DNA of 41,769 nucleotides. Origin: an uncultured Saprospiraceae bacterium (GTDB lineage: Bacteria > Bacteroidota > Bacteroidia > Chitinophagales > Saprospiraceae). The DNA lies in assembly GCA_937928405.1 (NCBI GenBank), contig CALFWZ010000107.1, positions 1 through 41,769 of the forward strand. The letters are read 5' to 3'. The position numbers and the translations under genes are program-made. The notes beneath the pieces were generated by a model, which did not search any database, was not told where the DNA came from, and worked only from the letters and a program-made list of their open reading frames with translations. This document shows, piece by piece, positions 9,632 through 18,625 of the stretch; the stretch's first letter is position 1; the number at the start of each line of letters is the position of its first letter.

Positions 9632-11083
9632 ATGCAGACTAATTATCCTCGCTACAAAAAAATTGGACTCTTATTGGGACCGATTTTGTTTTTAATATTT
9701 TACAATCTACCTTATGTATTCATCAATCCGGAGGCAGATAAGGTGTTTTCTGTGGCTTTGTGGATGGTTATGTGGTGGATAACGGAGGCCGTATCTATAT
9801 CTGTAACCGCGCTAATACCGCTGATGATTTTTCCGTTACTGGGAATTATGGACATGAAACAGGTGAGTGCAAATTATGGTAGTCCAATAGTCTTTTTATT
9901 TTTTGGTGGGTTTGTAATGGCGCTGGCGCTTGAAAAGGTGGGCTTGCATAAAAGGATTGCCTTGAATATTATTAGCATAACAGGAACTAGCCCAAACAAA
10001 GTGATTCTAGGCTTTATGATGGCCACTGCTTTTCTAAGCATGTGGATTAGCAATACGGCTACTACGGTAGTGATGTTACCCATCGCATTATCTGTCATCA
10101 ATCTTTTGAGAAATGATGAAGATGGATTTACAAAAGGAGATAAAAATTTTGCTTTAAGTATTATGCTGGGGGTGGCCTATGCTGCTAACGTAGGAGGTAT
10201 TGCGACCATTATCGGTACGCCACCTAATACAGTAATGGTCGGTTTTATGGAGCAAGAATATAATGTGCAGATTTCCTTTTTTAAATGGATGTTAATGGGG
10301 GTACCTTTTAGTGTTTTTATGATTGGTATCGTTTACTTTATTTTAGTGAAAATTATTTATCCCAACCAGCTTAAAGGACTTTCGGATTCAAAAAATATTA
10401 TTAAGGAAGAAATAACCAAACTAGGACCGATTCGTAAAATAGAAAAAAGCGTTTTATGGATCTTTTTAATAGCCATTTTTCTTTGGGTATTCAGAATTTA
10501 TATCAACGAATATATTTCATTTATAAAATTATCAGATGCTGGAATCAGTATCTTGGCTGCTTTTGCCCTTTTTACCATTCCCTTTAGCCTGAATGATGGA
10601 AAATTCATTTTAGAATGGAACGATACCGTAAAACTACCTTGGGGAATTTTAATCCTCTTCGGTGGCGGTTTATCTTTGGCCAGTGGTTTGTCAAGTACGG
10701 GGGTGATAGATTATATCGGCAACCTAGTTTCCTCTAATGGACTTTCCAATATTTTTATGATCAGCTCCTTATTGATCTTTATTATGTTATTTATGACCGA
10801 GCTAATGAGTAATGTCGCTTTGGTAGCCATTTTTGCACCCGTAGTAGCAGGCATTGCGATTGGACTCGACTCAGAAATCTTATTCCTGCTGATTCCAGTA
10901 GTGATGGCTTCTAGTTGTGCCTTTATGCTTCCAATGGCAACCCCTCCGAATGCAATTGTTTTTGCCAGCGGTTATATTAAAGTTCATGAAATGGCAAAAG
11001 CCGGAATTTTTTTAAATCTCATTTCTGTGGTAATTTTAATTGTTTTTGCCAACTTTGTGGTACCGTTTGTCTTTGGTCCTTAG
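9632..11083 (+). CDS. DASS-family (SLC13-type) sodium:anion symporter
   Basis: This inner-membrane secondary transporter belongs to the divalent anion:sodium symporter family, which usually imports dicarboxylates or citrate, and in some members sulfate. About eleven hydrophobic segments fill the 483 aa. Family signatures are WWITEAVSISVTALIP (about 48-63), the first sodium/substrate clamp SNTATTVVMLP with SNT at 140-142, and the second repeat's clamp MSNVALVAIFAP where the motif reads SNV (393-395). ATPPNAIVFASGYI lies near the C-terminus. It is convergent with the Cache-channel gene and is not in a clear operon. The substrate cannot be set from sequence; C4-dicarboxylates are the likeliest. 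Confidence 0.9.
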   Translation: MQTNYPRYKKIGLLLGPILFLIFYNLPYVFINPEADKVFSVALWMVMWWITEAVSISVTALIPLMIFPLLGIMDMKQVSANYGSPIVFLFFGGFVMALALEKVGLHKRIALNIISITGTSPNKVILGFMMATAFLSMWISNTATTVVMLPIALSVINLLRNDEDGFTKGDKNFALSIMLGVAYAANVGGIATIIGTPPNTVMVGFMEQEYNVQISFFKWMLMGVPFSVFMIGIVYFILVKIIYPNQLKGLSDSKNIIKEEITKLGPIRKIEKSVLWIFLIAIFLWVFRIYINEYISFIKLSDAGISILAAFALFTIPFSLNDGKFILEWNDTVKLPWGILILFGGGLSLASGLSSTGVIDYIGNLVSSNGLSNIFMISSLLIFIMLFMTELMSNVALVAIFAPVVAGIAIGLDSEILFLLIPVVMASSCAFMLPMATPPNAIVFASGYIKVHEMAKAGIFLNLISVVILIVFANFVVPFVFGP

Positions 11084-11137
11084 ACCCTGTTTAAGAATTG
11101 GCGATGGTAACTAAAACTAGGTCATTTTAGGGGTTGT

Positions 11138-13246
11138 TTAATAAAACCTAGCCAAGGTTACCAATAATAAGGCAAATAGAAATATAGGGAAGAACGAGGC
11201 TTTAAATATTTGATTCTCATTAAAATCAAATATATGGCTTTTGTCCTTAGTATAAATTATTAAATTAAATGTCGCAAATATGAGCATGAAATAAGCGATA
11301 AAATAAAAGTATTCCATATAAATCAGATCGGCCGTAACAATTTCTTTACGTAAATCAATATGAGAGAAAATAAGTACAAAAAAGAAGGCTGCCATACTCT
11401 CAATAATGCCTTGTCGTTCTTGAGTTTTACCACAGGCATGGATCATAATAAAAACGATAATTAGCGTGACAAAAATCGGAATCAAATAGGTGATAAACGC
11501 ATTTAATAAAATTCTACGCAAATAAATATTATAATGTAAGATAGGTATTTCTTCAAATAAAGATTTATTTCCATAACCAAAATCTGATTCGTAAGTTTCA
11601 ATTGAATAGTTAAAATAACTTTCCAAGATTTCACTTCCTGAAATCTCAATCTTCTTATCTAAACCACTTTTTTTTGCTGGATTTGTATAATGATAACTGG
11701 CCAGATCTGGGGTAAAAATAAGATAGTCATTTTGATTTAGCGGAACAATTTCAATATTTATATGCCGTTTATCAAAAGGGTAGTCGCTATACCTTAGATT
11801 CAGTCTGAGGGTAACTCTAAATTCCCAGCCTACCAGCAGATATGCTTTGGCATCTTCATTAGCAGGTATTATTTTACGGTAAGACTCTTCTAAATAAGCA
11901 GCTTCAGAAAAGGGTGACATTTGTGGAAACGTAAAACCAATTTGTATACTATCGACGATTTCTGTTGGATATTTCTGCCAAATTGTTCCACCTATATTTA
12001 GATTATAACTGTCCTCAAATTCCATTCGTTGTACATAAATTCCTGTTGGTATGGGGGTGGAACGAGGTAGCTTCAATTCGTCTGAACGATTATTCTGTTG
12101 ATTTACAAAAGAACCGAGTGAAGTCAAGTCAATAATCGGGGGACTTTTTTCTTCACTATGACCATAAAATGTAGTGTGTTGTAAGTATCCGATTAAACAT
12201 ATATTGCCCAATAAAAGTAGGCTTCCTACGATGCTAAGTTGCCAGATCTCTTTTTGGTTTAAATAGTCTTTGTTAAAATAAATAGCTAGTAAACAAACAA
12301 AAAAAAGTGATAACCAAATGGCCAACTGAATAAACTTACGATTCATCAGTTCATGATCAGCCAATAGATCATTCTCAAAAAATAGTAAGCCAATTCTCCA
12401 GTCTGAACTTGGAATTTTATCAAAAAAGAAAAGTGAATTATCTTTCGCGACAGGATCGTAAAATTTTATCTGGCCGGTTTGACCTTTCTCGACCGCTTCA
12501 TATCCTGCCTGTAGCCCACTATCTTCTTCATGGTTTTTGATCTCACTAATATTCGTAGTGCCAATATATTCATTGACAGGATGGGATAGGAAGGTTCCTT
12601 TTTGAGAAGTGATTAATCCATACCCAGTCTTTCCTATGCTCAGAGAGTGAACTAATTTTTTAAACCCACTGCAGACAAAACTTAACGTAATGGTACCTCT
12701 GACTTTGCCTTTTTTTGATCCAGCGTTATAATAAAAGGGAATCCCATAATCTATATACCAGTCCTGTGCTCCTTTTGCAAAATAAGGTTCTACCCATTTG
12801 GCCCCTTCTGCTCGGACCCCAGTATACCAAGCAGTTCCTTCACCGATTACGGTGTAGTCGTAGCTTTTACCAACAAAAAGATAGTCCTTAGTTCCTTTGT
12901 TGTAGTAAGGGCAATATAATTTCTGATCTTTTGAAAATGCATAAGGCTCAAAACAGGCAGTTACTCCCTGAATTTCTGGTATTCGCAAGGAACTTTCTTT
13001 GATCATTCGTTCTATCTCCACTGCCTCATATTGATTACTACCCAATAGTTCAGCAAGCCGATTTCCCTCTTCTATAATCTTTGTCAATATCGTATCCACC
13101 TGATCTCTTAGCGCAGCGGTTGTTTCTATTCCTTTCCTTTGGATCGTAAGGTCGCGTTCCTGACTATAGCTGTAATAATCGTAGGAAAGATATCCAATGA
13201 TGATGAGCAATAGAACTGCAATTGAGTATAAAATTTTATTTAGCAT
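11138..13246 (-). CDS. Membrane-anchored dCache sensor fused to pentameric ligand-gated ion channel-like module
   Basis: This 702-aa inner-membrane protein joins two modules. First come TM1 (about 5-22) and a periplasmic double Cache domain (about 35-300; GTAWYTGVRAEGAKWVEPY, then GYGLITSQKGTFLSHP). TM2 (about 305-324) and TM3 (about 336-354) follow. The C-terminal part looks like a Cys-loop/pro-loop receptor: a beta-rich segment from TGIYVQRMEF at 401, the pro-loop YPFD at 489-492 within LRYSDYPFDKRHINIEIVP, a pre-M1 region ending in LRRILLN, then four hydrophobic segments at about 580-603, 611-630, 639-665 and 680-700, with M4 at the very end. The topology places both sensor parts in the periplasm. 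There are no loop cysteines, as in other bacterial channels. Channel function and ligand are inferred. It lies 3 bp after the porin-like gene. Confidence 0.78.
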   Translation of the reverse strand: MLNKILYSIAVLLLIIIGYLSYDYYSYSQERDLTIQRKGIETTAALRDQVDTILTKIIEEGNRLAELLGSNQYEAVEIERMIKESSLRIPEIQGVTACFEPYAFSKDQKLYCPYYNKGTKDYLFVGKSYDYTVIGEGTAWYTGVRAEGAKWVEPYFAKGAQDWYIDYGIPFYYNAGSKKGKVRGTITLSFVCSGFKKLVHSLSIGKTGYGLITSQKGTFLSHPVNEYIGTTNISEIKNHEEDSGLQAGYEAVEKGQTGQIKFYDPVAKDNSLFFFDKIPSSDWRIGLLFFENDLLADHELMNRKFIQLAIWLSLFFVCLLAIYFNKDYLNQKEIWQLSIVGSLLLLGNICLIGYLQHTTFYGHSEEKSPPIIDLTSLGSFVNQQNNRSDELKLPRSTPIPTGIYVQRMEFEDSYNLNIGGTIWQKYPTEIVDSIQIGFTFPQMSPFSEAAYLEESYRKIIPANEDAKAYLLVGWEFRVTLRLNLRYSDYPFDKRHINIEIVPLNQNDYLIFTPDLASYHYTNPAKKSGLDKKIEISGSEILESYFNYSIETYESDFGYGNKSLFEEIPILHYNIYLRRILLNAFITYLIPIFVTLIIVFIMIHACGKTQERQGIIESMAAFFFVLIFSHIDLRKEIVTADLIYMEYFYFIAYFMLIFATFNLIIYTKDKSHIFDFNENQIFKASFFPIFLFALLLVTLARFY

Positions 13247-13249
13247 AAT

Positions 13250-14404
13250 CTAATAGTAATAGCCGAAGTTAATATTAAACCTGGACTCCCAACCGTTGTT
13301 TGAATCACCACTGGTGAGTGCATTCGACCATTGTGGACCTAACCAGGGTTGGTGTTTGCCCAAGGCATAATCCAAATAAATATAAACTGGTTTTGCGGAG
13401 AAAAGTATTCCAGTGACATTCATCTGTGTATCTTCCCAACTGGCCTTGGCCTTATCCATATAGGAATAGTCATTATAAAATTGAAGAGAAGAAATTGGCC
13501 CCCATTTAACAGGTAAAGTGTAAGCAATACCTATAGAATAAATACTAGCCTTGGCTGCGGTTCGATAAGGAAAACCGTACGCCGTCATCTCCAAAAAATC
13601 TCTGCTCTCTCCTAATGCATTTTTAGGTCGATTATTATACGTGAGAAACTGTGCTTTAATGTTTAAATTTTTATAATCTCCTTCATATTGCAATCCTAAT
13701 CCGTAATGACTCCCAACGGATTCTGTATCAATATTCCAAATGCCTCCATACTGAATAGAAGGGCCAATTTTTTGAATATAATTTCTACCAAATTTATAAT
13801 TAAAGCGAATATTAATTTGATTAATCTCTTTATTGCGACCCGAAAAGTCATAGCTATAACGTGCGTCGGAAACTGGTGAATTATCTGATAAACGGAGATC
13901 TTCTGCATTTTTATAAAAGCCAATATCTAACTGAAACTTTTCTTTTTCTATGCTATAACTTAATCCCATATCATGGTCATCTTCAAATCCTAGATAAAAA
14001 GGCAATTGAAAAAACCAACTGTGTGAATTAAATTGCTGAATTCCAAAATAGGCAGGAATTAGCCCTAATTTTAGATGACTCTCTTTATTTAAATTATATT
14101 GAAACCATCCATATTTTAGAAATGCTCCCCCAAATTCACTCGCATAGAATCGTTGGTCCATTTTAAACGCCCATTTCTTATATGCCGCATCCACGGTAAT
14201 TCTGAATACCTCAAACCCAAAATCTCCACCGCGCTTTCGCTGATTTAGTTTCCAGGAAGAATAATTATAATTAAATCGTAATGCACCTCCTATTTCAACC
14301 GTTGGTTTTTGCTTTTTTTCCTGTAGGTTTGTTGATTCTTCTTGTGAAAAAACAGTTCCCACTCCTAAGATCATCACAAAAAGCATTATAATAATTTTAG
14401 TCAT
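13250..14404 (-). CDS. Outer-membrane porin-like beta-barrel protein
   Basis: A Sec signal peptide (about 1-20, ending TVFSQ) is followed by a protein built of alternating amphipathic strands rich in aromatic residues, for example FGFEVFRITVDAAYKKWAFKMDQRFY and the final FNINFGYYY. This is the pattern of an outer-membrane barrel that ends in aromatic residues for BAM recognition. It resembles the phosphate-selective porin O/P-like or OprO-type proteins of Bacteroidota but carries no diagnostic motif, so the substrate is open. The stop codon is 3 bp upstream of the Cache-channel start, so the two are almost certainly co-transcribed, and the barrel may admit the ligand or ion. Confidence 0.75.
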   Translation of the reverse strand: MTKIIIMLFVMILGVGTVFSQEESTNLQEKKQKPTVEIGGALRFNYNYSSWKLNQRKRGGDFGFEVFRITVDAAYKKWAFKMDQRFYASEFGGAFLKYGWFQYNLNKESHLKLGLIPAYFGIQQFNSHSWFFQLPFYLGFEDDHDMGLSYSIEKEKFQLDIGFYKNAEDLRLSDNSPVSDARYSYDFSGRNKEINQINIRFNYKFGRNYIQKIGPSIQYGGIWNIDTESVGSHYGLGLQYEGDYKNLNIKAQFLTYNNRPKNALGESRDFLEMTAYGFPYRTAAKASIYSIGIAYTLPVKWGPISSLQFYNDYSYMDKAKASWEDTQMNVTGILFSAKPVYIYLDYALGKHQPWLGPQWSNALTSGDSNNGWESRFNINFGYYY

Positions 14405-14426
14405 CTTATTAATTTTCTTAATTCGA

Positions 14427-14434
14427 CAAATGTA
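14427..14434 (-). promoter_or_regulatory. Candidate -7 element for porin/Cache-channel operon
   Basis: On the minus strand this reads TACATTTG, matching the Bacteroidota TAnnTTTG -7 box, 22 bp before the porin ATG. No good -33 TTG was found at the usual spacing. Confidence 0.35.
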
Positions 14435-14575
14435 AAAAAAGAATCCTGAAATTTGATGCTATTTATTCGTTCCTGTATAAAAAAGTGATATGCTGCTGGT
14501 TTAAGTAGATTTAATTATTCTTAATGTCTATTGATTGCTTTAATAATGCTTGAGAATATGGATCATTATTCGTGA

Positions 14576-14583
14576 TAACTTTA
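14576..14583 (+). promoter_or_regulatory. Possible -7 element for the neutral-lipid operon
   Basis: The word TAACTTTA departs from TAnnTTTG only in its last base, and lies about 110 bp upstream of the WS/DGAT start in the porin-WS/DGAT divergent spacer. A TTG is present upstream but about 3 bp too far away. This is a weak call. Confidence 0.22.
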
Positions 14584-14695
14584 CATGAACCCCAAAAGCC
14601 GATTATCATATATTCCATAATCTCTATTGTCCTTGGCGATCTCCTTCACATAACGTATATTGTACCCAAATCCTTGACCAACGACAAACCAAACT

Positions 14696-16513
14696 ATGCT
14701 AAAAGACTTATTTAATAAGGTCCTCAATGCCCAAATTGAACCGATTTCGGGGTACGATGCTGCTTTTATCTATTCGGAAACGCCTAAAAGCCCCATGCAT
14801 ATTGCTTCTTTAACGGTGGTAGAAGGCTCGTTAGACTATGAGGAATTTAAAGCTGGAATAGCGAATAAATTACATTTGATGGAGCGGTTTCGACAACGAT
14901 TGGTCAATGTTCCATTTAATGTAGACTATCCCTTTTGGGCCGATGATCCAAATTTCGACATTGATCTTCATGTTCAGCATATCCGGCTACCCGAACCAGG
15001 AGATTGGAAGACCTTGCGGAAACTTACCGCCTCCCTTTTCAGTGCTCCCTTGGATTTGCGCCGTCCACTTTGGTCCATCCATTTTATAGAAGGAATTACC
15101 AATATCGATCAGGTACCCAAAAATTCAGTGGCTATCCTAGCAAAAGTGCATCACGTAATGATTGATGGGATGTCTGGGGTGGGGGTTATGGGCTTGCTAT
15201 TTAGTTTTAGTCCGGAAACTAAGCAATATGAAGATGAAAAACCGGTTCCATTTCAACCACAGCCGCTGCCTAATGATATTACGCTATTAGCCAAAAGTTA
15301 TATTGGTTTTTTAAAAAATCCACTCCGTGTTCCACGCATTGCTGGGAAGGCGATGTTTAATATTCTGAAAAGTAGGGCCGCAAAAAAAATGATGATCAGC
15401 AGTGAATCGATCAACCCTGCTTATCCGGTTCCGCATACCATTTTTAATGGTCATATTTCTCCTAAAAGATTATGGGGCACGGCCATTATTTCTCTAGATA
15501 GAGTAAAGGTTTTGAAGAAAACGATGGAGGTGACCATCAACGATATCTTTTTGGCCATCTGTTCGGGAGCGATCAGAAAATATTTATTGGAAAAAGACAA
15601 ATTACCAAGTCAACCGTTGGTAGCCAACGTTCCAGTTTCCGTTCGTGCCAAAGAAGCAGCTAACGACATTAACAATCAGATTTCTAACATGATGATCCCA
15701 ATTGCTACCCATGTGGAAGATCCGATCGAGCGGTTAGAAACCATCCAGGAACAAACCATCCAAGGTAAAATTCGGCATCAAGCTCTAGGCGCAAATACGC
15801 TCGCAGAAATGGCCAATGCCGTTCCTTTTGGATTGGCCAATCTGGCTGCTGGTGTCTACTCGCGTTATAACCTAAATGAATTACATCGCCCTCCTTTTAA
15901 TGTAACCATTTCGAATGTACCGGGTCCTCAATTTCCATTATACTTAAATGGACGGAAGGTGGATTCCATTTTTGGACTCACACCGGTAGTTGATGGATTT
16001 GGATTAATCATTGCGATTTTTTCTTATAATGGAAAGGTAAGTATCACGGCTACTTCGGACGCGAAGACGATGCCTGATATTGATATTTTTGCCCGCTATC
16101 TAAGAGAATCTGCCAATGATCTAGAATCAATAATTCTAGCTCGTGGAAAAGTGAAAAAAGCAGTGGCAAAAAAAGTACACAGGTCGCATTCCTTTTTTAA
16201 TAAAATAAAAAAACACTTCAAGAACCATCCCCGTCTGACGAAAAAAATCCGAGGAGTTTACCAATTGGAAGTTAAATATGCTGAAAAAATAGAAACTTGG
16301 CAATTGGACTTACGAGAAGCTCCCGCAAAGATCACCAAACGACCACTTAAAACCTTTCAAGCCAAAATTAGTGTGGAAGAAAATCACTTGACGCGATTGG
16401 TCAAAGGAGATCTTTCTTGGGAAGAGGCACAAGTTCAAGGAAGGATCAAGCAAGAAGGAAGCAAAAGTCGACAGGATATATTCTTGAAGCTACTAATTAA
16501 AATTACAAGCTAA
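14696..16513 (+). CDS. Wax ester synthase/diacylglycerol acyltransferase with C-terminal SCP2-like domain
   Basis: This enzyme transfers acyl groups from acyl-CoA to diacylglycerol or fatty alcohols, giving triacylglycerol or wax esters at the inner membrane and lipid droplet surface. The N-terminal half has the catalytic HHxxxDG as HHVMIDG (152-158), preceded by RRPLWSIHFIEG. The second half has NDIFLAICSGAIRKYL (282-297) and NVTISNVPGP (402-411), all WS/DGAT hallmarks. Bacterial homologues usually stop near 450-480 aa; here a basic linker (about 485-515) leads into residues 518-603 that read like a sterol carrier protein 2 fold (WQLDL, then RLVKGDLSWEEAQVQGRIK). It is the first gene of a tight operon, and the next ATG directly follows its stop codon. 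Confidence 0.9.
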   Translation: MLKDLFNKVLNAQIEPISGYDAAFIYSETPKSPMHIASLTVVEGSLDYEEFKAGIANKLHLMERFRQRLVNVPFNVDYPFWADDPNFDIDLHVQHIRLPEPGDWKTLRKLTASLFSAPLDLRRPLWSIHFIEGITNIDQVPKNSVAILAKVHHVMIDGMSGVGVMGLLFSFSPETKQYEDEKPVPFQPQPLPNDITLLAKSYIGFLKNPLRVPRIAGKAMFNILKSRAAKKMMISSESINPAYPVPHTIFNGHISPKRLWGTAIISLDRVKVLKKTMEVTINDIFLAICSGAIRKYLLEKDKLPSQPLVANVPVSVRAKEAANDINNQISNMMIPIATHVEDPIERLETIQEQTIQGKIRHQALGANTLAEMANAVPFGLANLAAGVYSRYNLNELHRPPFNVTISNVPGPQFPLYLNGRKVDSIFGLTPVVDGFGLIIAIFSYNGKVSITATSDAKTMPDIDIFARYLRESANDLESIILARGKVKKAVAKKVHRSHSFFNKIKKHFKNHPRLTKKIRGVYQLEVKYAEKIETWQLDLREAPAKITKRPLKTFQAKISVEENHLTRLVKGDLSWEEAQVQGRIKQEGSKSRQDIFLKLLIKITS

Positions 16514-17449
16514 ATGATAAACCCGGTAAACTTTACCTTTTCAGCACGAGATGGTAAAGAAATTTTTTACACACACTGGCCACTTGCCAAAGACGAAACC
16601 CTACGTGGTGTTGTGCAAATTGCACATGGAATTGGAGAACATATTGGTCGCTACGATGAGGTGGCAAAAACACTTAATCGAGCAGGATTCGCCGTTTATG
16701 GAAACGACCATCGTGGTCATGGTCGAACTGCCAATAACGGAAAAAGTCTAGGGGAATATGAGGGAGAAAGTTTTTGGAATGATGCAATTGAGGATATGCA
16801 CGAAATGACTGAAGTGATAAAATCAGAACACCCGGATGCCTTCTTTATTTTATTGGGACATAGTCTCGGATCTTTGTTGGGACGAGATTATATCGCTCGC
16901 TATGGTTCGGAAGTGGATGCGGTGATCATTTCTGGAACCGCGGGATATATCAAAGTGCTTGGCCCGGCAGGGGTTGCGATCACAAATCTACTTGTTCGCT
17001 TTCGTGGATCTACTGCTAAGAGTCCGTTGATTGAATCCTTCTTCTTTGATCAATTTAATCGAAAGTTTAAACCCAATCGAACCAAGCTAGACTGGTTGTC
17101 TCGCGACAAACATCAAGTTGATCTTTTTGACAAAGATCCGTTGCGTTCTGAAAAATTTCATATTGGAATTTTACAAGGAGCAGCATTGGGTGGGAAAATG
17201 GCCAATGCTCCGGAGACGCTTAAAAAAACTCCTAAGGACCTGCCGATGTATATTTTTTCCGGAGATGAAGATCCCGTAGGAGAAATGGGTGCAGGCGTAA
17301 AACGTGTTTATCGAGATTATAAAAAGGTGGGTATGAAAAACTTGACCTTAAAATTATACCCTGGTGGACGCCATGAAATGTTTAATGAAACCAATCGAAA
17401 AGAGGTGTTGGAGGATATGTTGGACTGGATTAACAAAGTGATTTCATGA
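16514..17449 (+). CDS. Alpha/beta hydrolase, monoacylglycerol lipase/lysophospholipase-like
   Basis: This serine hydrolase of the S33/Hydrolase_4 group probably cleaves monoacylglycerol or lysolipids. The oxyanion region HGIGEHIGRYDEVAKTL (38-54) and NDHRGHGRT (64-72) are the monoglyceride-lipase signature. The nucleophile is Ser117 in GHSLGS; an Asp lies in FSGDEDPVG and the His in GGRHEMFNE near the C-terminus, so the triad is complete. At 311 aa and without a signal peptide it is cytoplasmic. Its ATG starts on the base after the WS/DGAT stop, and its end overlaps the next gene by 4 bp (ATGA), which shows translational coupling and suggests a role in turnover of the operon's neutral lipids. 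Confidence 0.9.
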   Translation: MINPVNFTFSARDGKEIFYTHWPLAKDETLRGVVQIAHGIGEHIGRYDEVAKTLNRAGFAVYGNDHRGHGRTANNGKSLGEYEGESFWNDAIEDMHEMTEVIKSEHPDAFFILLGHSLGSLLGRDYIARYGSEVDAVIISGTAGYIKVLGPAGVAITNLLVRFRGSTAKSPLIESFFFDQFNRKFKPNRTKLDWLSRDKHQVDLFDKDPLRSEKFHIGILQGAALGGKMANAPETLKKTPKDLPMYIFSGDEDPVGEMGAGVKRVYRDYKKVGMKNLTLKLYPGGRHEMFNETNRKEVLEDMLDWINKVIS

Positions 17450-18597
17450 TAAAAAAAGAAAGATTATATCGATATTTTGTAGAATTGATTTTTGCCATAA
17501 CTGAGGGATCAAAAAAAATGGACGAGGATGCCATAGAGGATATTTTTGTCAAAGTTAAAGATCACCCTTGGGGCCATATGTTGGATTTTAGAAAAGCCTA
17601 TGGTCGGAAAAGTGGAAAAGATATAGAATATCGTTTTCGAAAATTACTAGCAGCCTGTGAGAATAAAGGAGCTAATCGAGAATACGAATTTTTAGTGCAA
17701 ATATTAGAAGAAGTCGCCTCAGCGATCATTAGTACTAAAAAAAATAAAGAAAAAGCTAAGCTGGTTGTCAAGCAATTTCGTTTAGCTATTTTATTGATAA
17801 ATGCACAAGAATCAGAACCACCCGGGGTATTAAATTTTATCTTAGAATGTCGATCTGTTTTTGAGTGGGGCTCTATGTTTTTTTTACAAAATTTATTACC
17901 TAAAAGAATAGACGGGAAAGAGAGTCCTGTTCTGTTACTGCCTCCCTTATTTGGTACTGATTTTTCTACTCGATTTATTAGGTCTTTTTTGAAAAAACAA
18001 AATTTTCATGCCTATAAATGGAAATTAGGAATCAATTTGATTCGTGCCTATTATCTACCACAATTAGAAAATAGATTGATTACCTTGTATGAAAAGCACC
18101 AGCAAAAAGTCAGCCTCGTTGGATGGAGTGGAGGAGGTATGTTGGCTAAGGTGATCGCCAATCGGCATCCTGATAAGGTGGGGCATTTGATCACCATCGG
18201 ATCACCCATCTGGGGAATTGACGGATTACAAACCTACATCAAAGGACTCTATGAGATTCTGCGAGGACAGCCCCTCTCAGAGCGAAACGAAGACTTTAAT
18301 GCCGAAATTGACGCAGTCCCTAAAGTACCCATTACCTGTATTTACACAAAGACGGATGGGGTGGTTCCTTGGAGGAATTGTATAGAGTCAGAAAGTCTTC
18401 ATCCTGATGTGCAAAATATAGAGGTGTATGGCTCCCATAGTGGACTCGGGGCGAACCCCGCTGTTCTTACCGTGGTGGCTTACGCTTTGTCTCAACGACT
18501 AGAAGGAAAAAAGGTAGACAAACTACCACCAAATATAGAAAAAATGATGTTCCCACTTTTTTGGCAACAGAAAATGTCTCAATTTAAAAATCGCTAA
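17446..18597 (+). CDS. Alpha/beta hydrolase with helical N-terminal extension
   Basis: The C-terminal part (about 155-370) is an alpha/beta hydrolase with the nucleophile Ser228 in GWSGG, a probable acid in YTKTDGVVPW and a His in GSHSGLG. This is the lipase/PGAP1-like pattern in which the Asp-containing motif is followed by a fixed Pro-Trp. Residues 1-150 are charged and mostly helical, match no family I recognise, and have no signal peptide. Residues 140-330 are clearly related to the protein at 23473-24192, which lacks this extension. It overlaps the preceding lipase gene by 4 bp. A lipase or esterase, or an acyltransferase acting on storage lipid, is inferred from context. Confidence 0.82.
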   Translation: MIKKERLYRYFVELIFAITEGSKKMDEDAIEDIFVKVKDHPWGHMLDFRKAYGRKSGKDIEYRFRKLLAACENKGANREYEFLVQILEEVASAIISTKKNKEKAKLVVKQFRLAILLINAQESEPPGVLNFILECRSVFEWGSMFFLQNLLPKRIDGKESPVLLLPPLFGTDFSTRFIRSFLKKQNFHAYKWKLGINLIRAYYLPQLENRLITLYEKHQQKVSLVGWSGGGMLAKVIANRHPDKVGHLITIGSPIWGIDGLQTYIKGLYEILRGQPLSERNEDFNAEIDAVPKVPITCIYTKTDGVVPWRNCIESESLHPDVQNIEVYGSHSGLGANPAVLTVVAYALSQRLEGKKVDKLPPNIEKMMFPLFWQQKMSQFKNR

Positions 18598-18625
18598 CAA
18601 GTCTCTAAAGACGAAACATAGGCAA

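Noticed and set aside
11090..11150. Bidirectional terminator between the DASS and Cache-channel genes
   Set aside because: Only a 6-bp ctaggt/acctag pair with a long loop is seen and one arm lies within the coding end, so it is too weak to call.
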